Of a stretch of 39,947 nucleotides of DNA, positions 6,785-14,970 are shown in pieces. Numbering within the stretch: the first letter of the stretch is position 1; each line of letters opens with the position of its first letter. Source of the DNA: UBA9554 sp038205135 (GTDB lineage: Bacteria; Pseudomonadota; Alphaproteobacteria; Rhodobacterales; Rhodobacteraceae); assembly GCA_038205135.1 (NCBI GenBank), contig JBBRCF010000016.1:1-39947 (forward strand). The letters are read 5' to 3'. The translations under genes were made by a program, and so were the position numbers. The notes beneath the pieces are model-generated. The model was not told the DNA's origin. It was given only the letters and a program-made list of their open reading frames with translations, and ran no database searches.

Positions 6785-9577
6785 ATGACCCAAAGTCTAG
6801 CGTCCCGCATCACCCGACATCCGATCCCGTTTGCCGCTGACCGCGCAGCAGAGGCGCTGGCGCTTTTGCCCGATCTGGCCCCGGAACTGCGCCCGCTGAT
6901 GACCGGGGCGGCGGGGTGCAGCCCGTATCTGCAATCGCTGCTGCAAAAGGAAACCGGCTGGATCGCAGCGGCGCTGGATGATCCCGAAGCGACCTTTTCC
7001 GCGATCATGGCCACGCTGCCGGAGGTAGCGCCTGACGCCATCGGTCCGGCGTTGCGGCAGGCGAAACGCCGGGTGGCGCTGGTGATTGCGCTGTGTGATC
7101 TGGCGGGCGTCTGGCCGTTGGAACAGGTCACCGGGCGGCTGACGGATTTTGCCGATCTGTCGGTGCGGCTGGCGATGCGCGCGGCCCTTGCGCCGGAAAT
7201 ACGGCGCGGACGTCTGCCCGGAATGTCTGATGAAGATCTGGATACACTGGGTGGCTGGGTTGCCTTTGCCATGGGCAAGATGGGCGCGCATGAGTTGAAC
7301 TATTCGTCGGACATCGACCTGATCTGCCTGTTCGACGAGGCGCGCTACAGCCACGACGATTTTCTGGATGCGCGCGCCACCCTGATCAAGGCGACCCGCC
7401 GCATGGCCGCCACGCTGAACGACGCGACCGGCGAGGGCTATGTGTTCCGCACCGACCTGCGGCTGCGGCCGGACCCGGCGGTGACGCCGGTCTGTCTGGC
7501 GATGGAAAGCGCGGAACGGTATTACGAAAGCCTTGGCCGCACCTGGGAACGCGCCGCCTGGATCAAGGCGCGTGCCGCGGCCGGCGACACCGCTGCGGGG
7601 GACCGGTTTCTGGCCACGTTGCGCCCGTTTGTGTGGCGCAAGCATCTGGATTTCGCCGCGATTCAGGATGCGCATGACATGCGCCTGCGCATCCGCGAAC
7701 ACAAAGGGCTGGGTGGCGTGCTGGCCCTGCCCGGGCACAACATGAAACTGGGGCGCGGCGGCATCCGGGAAATCGAGTTTTTCACCCAGACCCGCCAGTT
7801 GATCGCGGGCGGGCGCGACCCCGATCTGCGGGTGCGCGGCACGGTGGCGGGACTGGGTCTGCTGGCCGCCAAGGGCTGGGTGCCGGCGGGTGTGGCAGAT
7901 ACTCTGACACGGCATTACCGCGCGCACCGCGAGGTGGAACACCGGTTGCAGATGGTGGCGGATGCGCAAACCCATCTGTTGCCTGGCAGCGCCGATGGCA
8001 TGGCGCGGATCGCGGCGTTCTGCGGTCAGTCCTTGCCAGAGTTCGAGCGTGACGTGCGCGCCCGTCTGGAAGAAGTGCATGCCCTGACCGAAGGCTTTTT
8101 TGCCGGGACCGCGACCACCCCCGTCCGGCAGCCATTGCCGTCCGACACCCAGTTCGACCCCGACATCACCGCACGCTGGCAGAGTTACCCGGCGCTGCGG
8201 TCGGCGCGGGGCACGGCGATTTTTGCGCAGTTGAAACCGGCGATCCTTGCGCGATTGGCCAAGGCCGCGCGCCCCCAAGAGGCATTTCTGGCGTTTGACG
8301 GGTTCCTGCTGGGGTTGCCGGCGGGGGTTCAGGTGTTTGCCCTGTTCGCGGCCAACCCGACGCTGATCGATCTGCTGGTGGATATCGTCAGTACGGCCCC
8401 TGCCTTGTCGGCGCATCTGGCGCGCAATGCGCAGGTGCTGGATGCGGTGATCGGCGGCAGCTTCTTTGCGCCATGGCCCGGCATGGCTGCGTTGCAGGCC
8501 GAACTGTCAGCGCGGCTGGCGCAGGAAACCGACTATGAAAAAGTGCTGGATGCCGCCCGCCGCTGGGCCAAGGAATGGCATTTCCGCATCGGGGTGCATC
8601 ACCTGCGCGGGCTGATCGCCGCCGATGAGGCGGGCCGGCAATATGCCGATCTGGCCGAGGCGGCCGTGGCCGGCATCGCGCCGCGCGTGCTGGCGGAATT
8701 TGCCGCGAAACACGGCGCACCACCCGGGCGCGGCGCGGTGGTGCTGGGCCTGGGCAGTCTGGGCGCCCGGCGGCTGAACGCTTTTTCGGATCTGGACCTG
8801 ATTGCGATCTACGATGCCGCGGGCGTCGAGGTCAGCACCGGCCCGCGGCCTTTGCCGGCCCGGCAATACTACGCCCGGCTGACGCAGGCGATGGTCACGG
8901 CGGTGACGGCCCCGATGGCCGAAGGGCGGCTTTATGCGGTGGACATGCGGCTGCGGCCATCGGGCACCAAGGGGCCGGTGGCGACGTCGCTGGTGTCTTT
9001 CCGCGATTATCAACTGACCGAGGCCTGGACCTGGGAACATCTGGCGCTGACCCGGGCGCGGGTTGTTGCGGGGCCGGTCGCCCTGTCGGCAGATGTCGAG
9101 GCGTTGCGGCAAGAGGTGCTGACCCGCCCGCAGGACCGCGCCCGGGTTCTGGCCGATGTTGCGGACATGCGCGCGCGGATCGCGGCGGCGAAATCCCCCG
9201 ATGGGCCGTGGGATGCCAAGATCGGCCCGGGACGGATGCAGGACATCGAAGTGCTGGCGCAGACCGGCACGCTGCTGGCCGGGTCGGCGGAACGGTCGAC
9301 CCGGGATGGGCTGATCGCGGGCGTGGCCTGTGGGATGCTGACAGATGCGCAGGCGGCGCATCTGGCCGACACCCACGCGCTGTGCTGGCAGGTGCAATCG
9401 GTGGCGCGGCTGCTGACAGACCGCCCGCTTGACCCCGCCGTGATCGGCGAAGGTGGTTGCCGGATGCTGTTGCGCGAAACCGGGGCGGCAACGCTGGACG
9501 CGCTGACGCTGCGTTTGGCTACGAAAACGGCTGCAGCGGCAGCGATGATCGACGGCATTCTAGGGAGCAAGGCATGA
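6785..9577 (+). CDS. glnE: Bifunctional glutamine synthetase adenylyltransferase/adenylyl-removing enzyme
   Basis: GlnE adds AMP to, or phosphorolytically removes it from, glutamine synthetase in response to PII state and glutamine, and so sets ammonia assimilation. At 930 residues it has the full two-domain length. The N-terminal adenylyl-removing domain has GKMGAHELNYSSDIDLICL near residues 163-181. The C-terminal adenylyl-transferase domain has GLGSLGARRLNAFSDLDLI near 654-672. Both carry the nucleotidyltransferase DxD pair. I start at ATG 6785 (MTQSLASRITRHP). ATGs at 6743 and 6761 are in frame and no candidate has a strong ribosome site, so the start is less certain than the gene. The stop overlaps the next start (ATGA). 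Confidence 0.95.
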   Translation: MTQSLASRITRHPIPFAADRAAEALALLPDLAPELRPLMTGAAGCSPYLQSLLQKETGWIAAALDDPEATFSAIMATLPEVAPDAIGPALRQAKRRVALVIALCDLAGVWPLEQVTGRLTDFADLSVRLAMRAALAPEIRRGRLPGMSDEDLDTLGGWVAFAMGKMGAHELNYSSDIDLICLFDEARYSHDDFLDARATLIKATRRMAATLNDATGEGYVFRTDLRLRPDPAVTPVCLAMESAERYYESLGRTWERAAWIKARAAAGDTAAGDRFLATLRPFVWRKHLDFAAIQDAHDMRLRIREHKGLGGVLALPGHNMKLGRGGIREIEFFTQTRQLIAGGRDPDLRVRGTVAGLGLLAAKGWVPAGVADTLTRHYRAHREVEHRLQMVADAQTHLLPGSADGMARIAAFCGQSLPEFERDVRARLEEVHALTEGFFAGTATTPVRQPLPSDTQFDPDITARWQSYPALRSARGTAIFAQLKPAILARLAKAARPQEAFLAFDGFLLGLPAGVQVFALFAANPTLIDLLVDIVSTAPALSAHLARNAQVLDAVIGGSFFAPWPGMAALQAELSARLAQETDYEKVLDAARRWAKEWHFRIGVHHLRGLIAADEAGRQYADLAEAAVAGIAPRVLAEFAAKHGAPPGRGAVVLGLGSLGARRLNAFSDLDLIAIYDAAGVEVSTGPRPLPARQYYARLTQAMVTAVTAPMAEGRLYAVDMRLRPSGTKGPVATSLVSFRDYQLTEAWTWEHLALTRARVVAGPVALSADVEALRQEVLTRPQDRARVLADVADMRARIAAAKSPDGPWDAKIGPGRMQDIEVLAQTGTLLAGSAERSTRDGLIAGVACGMLTDAQAAHLADTHALCWQVQSVARLLTDRPLDPAVIGEGGCRMLLRETGAATLDALTLRLATKTAAAAAMIDGILGSKA

Positions 9578-9843
9578 AGACCTACGGCGACGCACTGGAT
9601 CCAAAGCTGCTGATCACGGAAAGTTACCGCATCGCAGGCATCACGCCCGAAGAATGCCGGTCGATTTTCCTCGACTGGGCGCTGAGCGTCGGGGATGGCG
9701 AGGCGGCGCTGCTGGCGCTGCCGGCGCTGATCACACGGCACGCGGACCAGCCGGATCATCCGATGACCGCGGTGTTGCGCGACGGGCTTGACCGGATCAG
9801 TGCCCCCCGCCGTCGCGGCGGTTGGCGGTCGCGGCCACGCTAG
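9574..9843 (+). CDS. Unknown 89-residue protein, translationally coupled to glnE
   Basis: The start ATG at 9574 overlaps the glnE stop (ATGA) and has GGGAGCAAGG just upstream inside glnE, which indicates translational coupling. The protein begins MKTYGDALDPKLLITESYR and has the segment GITPEECRSIFLDWALSVGDG. The C-terminus is Arg-rich and probably disordered (RRRGGWRSRPR). It is predicted helical, with no signal peptide or membrane segment. I recall homologues after glnE in other Rhodobacterales but no function. The link to nitrogen control is inferred only from coupling. It converges on eda with 7 bases between the stops. Confidence 0.8.
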   Translation: MKTYGDALDPKLLITESYRIAGITPEECRSIFLDWALSVGDGEAALLALPALITRHADQPDHPMTAVLRDGLDRISAPRRRGGWRSRPR

Positions 9844-9850
9844 GCCCGGC

Positions 9851-10483
9851 TCAGACGTGGGTGGCCCGCGCGATTGCGGTGATCGCATCCCAGTCGCCCG
9901 CCTGCAGCAGGGCCGGTGGGGCCAGCCAACTGCCGCCGACGCAGGGCACATTGGGCAGGGCCAGATAGGTTCGGGCCGATACGGCGGTGATCCCGCCCGT
10001 GGGGCAGAAGGCCAGCCGGGGCAGGGGGGCAGCCAATGCCTTCAGCACCTCAGCCCCGCCCATCGGTTCCGCAGGAAAGAATTTCAGGAAATCGAAACCA
10101 TCTTCGGCCCGTGCCATCGCCTCGGATGCGGTGACCGCGCCCGGCAACAGCGGCAGGTCCGCCGCGACGCAGGCGTCACACAGCGCCGGCGTGCAACCGG
10201 GGGACACCGCAAAGGTCGCTCCGGCGGACTTGGCTGCCGCCACATCCGCGGGCGTCAAAACGGTTCCTGCGCCAACACGGGCTTCGGGGACCTGTGCCAT
10301 GGCGCGGATCGCGTCCAGCGCGGCGGGGGTCCGCAACGTCACCTCCAGCACCGGCAGGCCACCGGCGACCAGCGCGCGCGCCAGCGGCGCGGCCTGCGCC
10401 ACGTCGTGGATCACCAGCACCGGGATCACCGGCACGCCGGCGATCATTGCGCGCAAAAGACGTGACATTTCCTGTGGTTGCAT
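9851..10483 (-). CDS. eda: 2-dehydro-3-deoxy-phosphogluconate (KDPG) aldolase
   Basis: Eda cleaves KDPG to pyruvate and glyceraldehyde 3-phosphate, the last step of the Entner-Doudoroff pathway. It is a class I aldolase of 210 residues. The Schiff-base lysine is K134 in FLKFFPAE and the general acid/base glutamate is E47 in PVLEVTLRT. GAGTVLTPAD and the phosphate-binding FCPTGGI are also present. It lies one base past the edd stop, in the edd-eda order, so it is transcribed with edd from the promoter at 12300-12328. Confidence 0.96.
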   Translation of the reverse strand: MQPQEMSRLLRAMIAGVPVIPVLVIHDVAQAAPLARALVAGGLPVLEVTLRTPAALDAIRAMAQVPEARVGAGTVLTPADVAAAKSAGATFAVSPGCTPALCDACVAADLPLLPGAVTASEAMARAEDGFDFLKFFPAEPMGGAEVLKALAAPLPRLAFCPTGGITAVSARTYLALPNVPCVGGSWLAPPALLQAGDWDAITAIARATHV

Positions 10484-10484
10484 G

Positions 10485-12281
10485 TCAGATCACCACGCCC
10501 GCGCCGCTGTCGGCCATGCCGGCGGTTGCGCGAAACAGCGCGAACAGCTCGCGCCCCACACCTTCGGACGGTGGGGCGTCATAGGGCGCCAGCTCGCGCA
10601 CGAGCCAACCTTCCGTCAACACATCAAGCCGCCCGGCGATGGCATCCAGCCGGATGATGTCGCCATCCCGGATCCGCGCCAGCGGTCCGCCCAAAGCGGC
10701 CTCGGGGGCCAGATGGATGGCGGCGGGCACCTTGCCCGATGCGCCAGACATGCGCCCGTCGGTCACCAGCGCCACCTGCAACCCCCTGTCCTGCAACACC
10801 GCCAGCGTCGGGGTCAGCGCATGCAGTTCCGGCATGCCATTGGCGCGCGGACCCTGAAACCGCACCACCACGATAACATCGCTGGTGAATTCGCCGGCCT
10901 TGAACGCGGCCTTGACCGCATCCTGAGTGTCGAACACCCGCGCGGCGGCCGTGATGATCTGGCGTTCGGGGGCAATTGCCGAGGTCTTGATCACCGCGCG
11001 CCCCAGATCGCCGTGCAGTTGCACCAGACCGCCAGTGGGCGAAAACGGCGCAGCGACGGTGCGCAGGATGCGGTCGTTCAACGAGATGCGCGTGCCGATG
11101 TCGTATTGCACCGCGCCATCGCGCAACACCGGGCCTTGGGTATAATGCTCCAGACCCGGCCCGGCGACCGTCCGCACATCGTCATGCAGCAGTCCCGCCG
11201 CCAGCAATTCGGCGATCACATAGCCGATCCCGCCCGCGGCGTGGAAATGGTTCACATCCGCCAGACCGTTCGGATAGACCCGCGCGATCAGCGGCACCGC
11301 CGCCGAGATGTCGGCGAAATCCTGCAGGTCCAGGATCACCCCCGCCGCCCGGGCCATCGCGGGCAGGTGCAGCACCAGATTGGTCGAGCCGCCCGTCGCC
11401 ATCAGCCCGGCGATGCCATTGACGAAGGCGCGTTCGTCCAGAATGTCACAGACCGGCGTGTATTCGGCACGGACCGTCAGCCCCAGCACGCGGCGCGCCG
11501 CCTCGGCCACCAGTGCTGCGCGCAGGTCGGTGTCGGGCGGCACAAAGGCGGACCCGGGCAAATGCAGGCCCATCACCTCCATCAGCATCTGGTTCGTATT
11601 GGCGGTGCCGTAAAAGGTGCAGGTGCCCGAGCCATGATAGCTGGCCATTTCGGCCGCCATCAGCACGTCGCGGCCCACCTCGCCTGCGGCGAATTGCTTG
11701 CGCACCTGCGCTTTTTCTTCGTTCGGCAACCCCGAGGTCATCGGTCCGGCCGGAACGAAAATGCCCGGCAGATGGCCAAAGGTGGCGGCCGCGATGACCA
11801 GTCCGGGCACGATCTTGTCGCAGACCCCCAGATACAACGCGGCATCGAACACGTCATGCGACAACGCGATTCCGGCCGCCAGCGCGATCACATCGCGGGA
11901 AAACAGCGAAAGTTCCATGCCGCCGGCGCCCTGCGTGACGCCGTCGCACATCGCGGGCACGCCGCCTGCCACCTGCGCGGTACCGCCGGCGATGCGGGCC
12001 GCTTCGCGGATCAGACGGGGGTAATCCTCCAAGGGGCGATGGGCCGACAGCATGTCATTATAGGCGGTGACGATGCCGATATTGCCGGTGCTGCCCGTCA
12101 CCATCGCGCCCTGATCCGGGCCGGCGCCGGCATAGGCATGGGCAAGGTTCGAACAGGACAGATGCGCCTTGCCCGGTCCGCGATCGCGCGCACGCGCCAT
12201 GCGCTCCATATAGGCGGCGCGGGTTGTCTGCGATCGCGCCGTGATCCGTGCGGTGACGGCGGCAATGCTGGGTATGACCAT
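10485..12281 (-). CDS. edd: 6-phosphogluconate dehydratase
   Basis: Edd dehydrates 6-phosphogluconate to KDPG with a [4Fe-4S] cluster, as a member of the IlvD/Edd family. The 598-residue protein has family motifs and candidate cluster cysteines in PAMCDGVTQG, GVCDKIVPG and GSGTCTFYGTANTNQ, and a C-terminal DGRMSGASGKVPAAIH. The start at ATG 12281 is set by GGAGG 7 bases upstream. It is the first gene of an edd-eda operon; zwf and pgl are not next to it here. The promoter contains a LacI-type palindrome, so induction by a sugar-responsive repressor is likely. Confidence 0.96.
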   Translation of the reverse strand: MVIPSIAAVTARITARSQTTRAAYMERMARARDRGPGKAHLSCSNLAHAYAGAGPDQGAMVTGSTGNIGIVTAYNDMLSAHRPLEDYPRLIREAARIAGGTAQVAGGVPAMCDGVTQGAGGMELSLFSRDVIALAAGIALSHDVFDAALYLGVCDKIVPGLVIAAATFGHLPGIFVPAGPMTSGLPNEEKAQVRKQFAAGEVGRDVLMAAEMASYHGSGTCTFYGTANTNQMLMEVMGLHLPGSAFVPPDTDLRAALVAEAARRVLGLTVRAEYTPVCDILDERAFVNGIAGLMATGGSTNLVLHLPAMARAAGVILDLQDFADISAAVPLIARVYPNGLADVNHFHAAGGIGYVIAELLAAGLLHDDVRTVAGPGLEHYTQGPVLRDGAVQYDIGTRISLNDRILRTVAAPFSPTGGLVQLHGDLGRAVIKTSAIAPERQIITAAARVFDTQDAVKAAFKAGEFTSDVIVVVRFQGPRANGMPELHALTPTLAVLQDRGLQVALVTDGRMSGASGKVPAAIHLAPEAALGGPLARIRDGDIIRLDAIAGRLDVLTEGWLVRELAPYDAPPSEGVGRELFALFRATAGMADSGAGVVI

Positions 12282-12299
12282 GACAAATCCTCCGGGTCC

Positions 12300-12328
12300 G
12301 GCATAGCAGACGGCGCTAGCGCTAACAA
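12300..12328 (-). promoter_or_regulatory. edd promoter with LacI-type operator in the spacer
   Basis: TTGTTA (-35, 12328-12323), a 17-bp spacer and TATGCC (-10, 12305-12300) with an extended TGC just before the -10. The palindrome TAGCGCTA (12317-12324), extended as GC-TAGCGCTA-AC, lies between and over the -35. Palindromes with a central CG of the form TTAGCGCTAA are characteristic of LacI-family sugar regulators, and this placement would block RNA polymerase. The predicted 5' leader is only about 12 bases plus the start. Confidence 0.6.
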
Positions 12329-12404
12329 CCGTCCTCGGCCGCCGCGAGCCCGCCGCGAGCCTGGCAGGGGCCAAAGCGCCCGGGCGCGCAATCCGCCCGC
12401 CGGG

Positions 12405-12413
12405 TTATCCACA
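12405..12413 (+). other. Solitary perfect DnaA box TTATCCACA
   Basis: An exact match to the strong DnaA box sits between the divergent edd and lipoprotein genes. I see no second box or AT-rich unwinding region nearby, so it is not an origin; it may be chance or a minor DnaA site. Confidence 0.3.
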
Positions 12414-12451
12414 AAAATCCCCGTGGCGGCCCCATTTCAGCCGTATTCCCC

Positions 12452-12479
12452 ACCCAATCTGTACGCGTCAAAGTTGGGT
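12452..12479. promoter_or_regulatory. Inverted repeat ACCCAA-N16-TTGGGT before the lipoprotein gene
   Basis: A perfect 6-bp inverted repeat whose right arm ends 21 bases before the ATG at 12501, just ahead of the ribosome site. It could be an operator or a 5' leader hairpin; the long spacer makes a chance match possible. Confidence 0.25.
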
Positions 12480-12500
12480 ACAAGGCCCAGGAGGACCATC

Positions 12501-13166
12501 ATGAACCCGGTTCGTATCATCGTTGCCTTTGTCGTTGCCCTGTCGATGTCGGCCTGTGGCGGATTGGACACCGCAACGCGCAACGCGCCGCTGGAGGCGC
12601 AGACGCTGACCCAGACCCAGACCCCAACCGTTGCCGCAGGGCAGGCGGTGCAGGTCGTCGATTTCCAGATCCGGGTGCCACCGGAACTGAAGGTGTCCGA
12701 GGCCAACCTGTATTTCCCCGGCGGCGATATCGTCTGGCGCGGCGAGGCGCCCGGCGACCGCCATGTGCAGGTCGCGGCGATCTTTGACACCGCGATGCGC
12801 AGCGCGATCCCCGCGGTCAGCGGTAAAACGCAAGTTGTTGCGGACATCGAACTGGTGCGGTTCCACGCGCTGACCGAAAAGGCCCGCTACACCGTCGGCG
12901 GCGTACATTCGATCAAGTTCATGCTGACGCTGAAGGACCCGAAAACCGGGGCCGCCATCGCCGCACCCCGGCTGATCGAGGCCAGCCTGCGCGCCTATGG
13001 CGGGTCCAAGGCGATCGAGGCCGATCGTCGCGGTCTGGGCGAAAAGGTGCGCATCACCCGGCATCTGACCAATGTGCTGGCCACCGAACTGACCCGACCC
13101 GGCGCGGTCGGCAAGGGCATTACAGATTATGTGGTCGGGCTGGAAAACGGGCCGCTGAAGCTCTGA
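12501..13166 (+). CDS. Putative lipoprotein, DUF6778-like
   Basis: This 221-residue protein has a type II signal sequence with the lipobox ending SMSAC, lipidated Cys at residue 19, so it should be anchored in the cell envelope. The mature start (GGLDTATRNAPLEA) and the later NLYFPGGDIVWRGE resemble Rhodobacteraceae lipoproteins that I recall being grouped as DUF6778; that name is from memory. The start ATG 12501 has AGGAGG 6 bases upstream. No enzymatic motif is visible and the function is unknown. It is followed by the RNA methyltransferase gene 36 bases later. Confidence 0.78.
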   Translation: MNPVRIIVAFVVALSMSACGGLDTATRNAPLEAQTLTQTQTPTVAAGQAVQVVDFQIRVPPELKVSEANLYFPGGDIVWRGEAPGDRHVQVAAIFDTAMRSAIPAVSGKTQVVADIELVRFHALTEKARYTVGGVHSIKFMLTLKDPKTGAAIAAPRLIEASLRAYGGSKAIEADRRGLGEKVRITRHLTNVLATELTRPGAVGKGITDYVVGLENGPLKL

Positions 13167-13202
13167 CTTTCCATCCCTGCACCTGACGGCTATGAGGGCG
13201 GC

Positions 13203-14417
13203 ATGACCATGTCGCCCTTGACCGTTGACCGGCCCGTTCTGCGCCTGAAACCCAAATCCAACGCCCGCGCGATCCGCTGGGGCGCGCCGTGGGTGTTTGA
13301 CAACGAACTGGTTCTGGACCGCCGCACCAAGGCGCTGGAACCCGGCACCATCGCACTGCTGGAGGATGAAGACCGCGCGCCTCTGGGCGTGGTTGCCGTC
13401 AATCCGGCGTCGCGGATCACGGCGCGGATGCTGGACCGCGATCCGGGTGCGGTGATCGATCAGGCATGGCTTGCGGCGCGGCTGGCCCGCGCGTTGTCGT
13501 TGCGGACCCGGCTGTATGATGCGCCCTGCTACCGTCTGGTGCATGCCGAGGCTGATGGCCTGCCCGGCGTGGTGATCGACCGTTTCAACGATCTGGCGGT
13601 GATCCAGCCGAATGCGGCCTGGGCAGATCGTCTGCTGGACCCGCTGGTGGCGGCGCTGGTCGATGTGACGGGCATTGCGACCGTGATCAAGAATGCGGGC
13701 GGGCGGGCACGGGGATTGGAAGGGCTGGACGATCGGGGTGGCGTGCTGCGCGGCGCGATGCCGGATGTGCCCATCCCGGTGCCGATGAACGGGGCCATCT
13801 ATCTGGCCGATGTCGCAGGCGGGCAAAAGACCGGTCTGTTCTACGACCAGCGCCCGAATCATGCGTTTGCCGCACGACTGGCGCGCGGGGCCCGCGTGCT
13901 GGACGTGTTTTCTCATGTTGGGGGCTTTGCCTTGGCCGCACTGGCGGCAGGTGCGGAAACGGCGCTGGCAGTTGACGGGTCCGACCCGGCCCTGGCGCTG
14001 GCCGCCGAAGGCGCGCGGCTGTCGGGTTTTGGCGACCGGTTGACCACACGCAAGGGCGACGCGTTTGATGTGCTGACCGCCATGGGCGAGGAACCGGCGC
14101 GGTTCGATCTGGTGGTCTGCGATCCGCCCGCCTTTGCGCCTGCCAAACCTGCACTGGAGGCGGGATTGCGCGCCTATGAACGCATCGCCCGGCTGGCCGC
14201 GCCTCTGGTGGCGCCAGGTGGCTATCTGGTCTTGTGTTCGTGCAGCCATGCTGTCGATCTGGACGCGTTTCGCGCCGCTTGCCATCGCGGCATCGGGCGG
14301 GGCGGCCGTGCTGCGCAACTGATCCACACCGGAGGGGCGGGGCCGGATCACCCGCTGCTGCCGCAACTGGCGGAATCGGGTTACCTCAAGGCGCTGTTCT
14401 GGCGGCTGGACGGGTGA
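13203..14417 (+). CDS. RlmI-like SAM-dependent rRNA (cytosine-5) methyltransferase
   Basis: This 404-residue protein has the layout of the RlmI/RlmK-like class I family: an N-terminal PUA-like part (about 12-90), a connecting beta domain and a Rossmann methyltransferase. The SAM motif is VLDVFSHVGGFALAALAAGA (about 232-251), motif IV is VVCDPPAFAP (about 302-311), and the candidate catalytic cysteines are in CSCSHAV (about 343-349). I recall this subgroup as an NCBI family named after R. sphaeroides RSP_2647; that assignment is from memory. The target base is not known from sequence. Its stop overlaps the GTG of the PIN gene. Confidence 0.88.
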   Translation: MTMSPLTVDRPVLRLKPKSNARAIRWGAPWVFDNELVLDRRTKALEPGTIALLEDEDRAPLGVVAVNPASRITARMLDRDPGAVIDQAWLAARLARALSLRTRLYDAPCYRLVHAEADGLPGVVIDRFNDLAVIQPNAAWADRLLDPLVAALVDVTGIATVIKNAGGRARGLEGLDDRGGVLRGAMPDVPIPVPMNGAIYLADVAGGQKTGLFYDQRPNHAFAARLARGARVLDVFSHVGGFALAALAAGAETALAVDGSDPALALAAEGARLSGFGDRLTTRKGDAFDVLTAMGEEPARFDLVVCDPPAFAPAKPALEAGLRAYERIARLAAPLVAPGGYLVLCSCSHAVDLDAFRAACHRGIGRGGRAAQLIHTGGAGPDHPLLPQLAESGYLKALFWRLDG

Positions 14418-14953
14418 AGGCCACGCTGGACGCCTGTGTGCTGTATCCGACCGTGATGCGGCAGGTCCTGCTGGGCGCGGCCGAGGCGGGGCTGTTCACG
14501 CCGCTGTGGTCGCCCCGCATCCTTGAAGAATGGGCGCGTGCGGTGGCGCGGCTTGGTCCGGCCGACGAAGCCATCGCGCGGGCGGACATCGCGCAGATGC
14601 GCGCGCGTTGGCCTGCGGCCGAGGTGACGCCGCCCGACAGCCTGATCCGGCGTCTGCATCTGCCTGATGAAAACGATATCCATGTGCTGGCCAGCGCCAT
14701 CGCCGGGTCGGCGGATGTGATCGTGACGCAGAACGCCGCCGATTTTCCGCGCGGCACGCTGGCCACCGAAGGCCTGCGGCGCGAGGATGCCGACCAGTTC
14801 CTGCGCGGGCTGCATGACCGTGCCCCGGACGCGCTGGCGCAGGTGGTGGATGGGGTGCGGGCGACGGCGGAACGGCTGTCGGGCGAACCGTGGACCATCC
14901 GCGCGCTGTTGAAAAAGGCAAAGTTGCCCCGGCTAGCCAAAGTACTGGGCTGA
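14414..14953 (+). CDS. PIN-domain protein, probable ribonuclease, coupled to the RNA methyltransferase
   Basis: The GTG start at 14414 overlaps the methyltransferase stop (GTGA), which implies coupled translation. The 179-residue protein has the PIN fold acidic set: D6 in TLDACVLYP, E38/E39 in ILEEWARA, D85/D88 in LPDENDIHVLASA and D101/D110 in DVIVTQNAADF. PIN proteins are Mg-dependent RNases. Many are VapC toxins, but there is no antitoxin-like gene here, and the protein is longer than VapC with a helical C-terminal tail. I recall it as the family named after RSP_2648. A role in RNA maturation or quality control with its partner is inferred. It converges on the M48 protease gene. Confidence 0.82.
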   Translation: MKATLDACVLYPTVMRQVLLGAAEAGLFTPLWSPRILEEWARAVARLGPADEAIARADIAQMRARWPAAEVTPPDSLIRRLHLPDENDIHVLASAIAGSADVIVTQNAADFPRGTLATEGLRREDADQFLRGLHDRAPDALAQVVDGVRATAERLSGEPWTIRALLKKAKLPRLAKVLG

Positions 14954-14970
14954 ACCCGACCGGCTTCAGA

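Noticed and set aside
6797..8416. A 539-residue minus-strand frame opposite glnE
   Set aside because: Antisense to a clear glnE, rich in His, Arg and Gln as is typical of such shadows, with no start signal.
12405..12413. DnaA box considered as part of a replication origin
   Set aside because: A single box with no cluster, AT-rich region or origin-linked genes nearby.
9987..12500. A very long plus-strand frame opposite eda and edd that runs into the lipoprotein gene
   Set aside because: Only the part from the ATG at 12501 has a ribosome site, lipobox and sensible protein. The rest is antisense to edd and eda.
14414..14953. PIN protein considered as a VapC toxin
   Set aside because: No antitoxin gene upstream or downstream; it is coupled to an RNA methyltransferase and longer than VapC.
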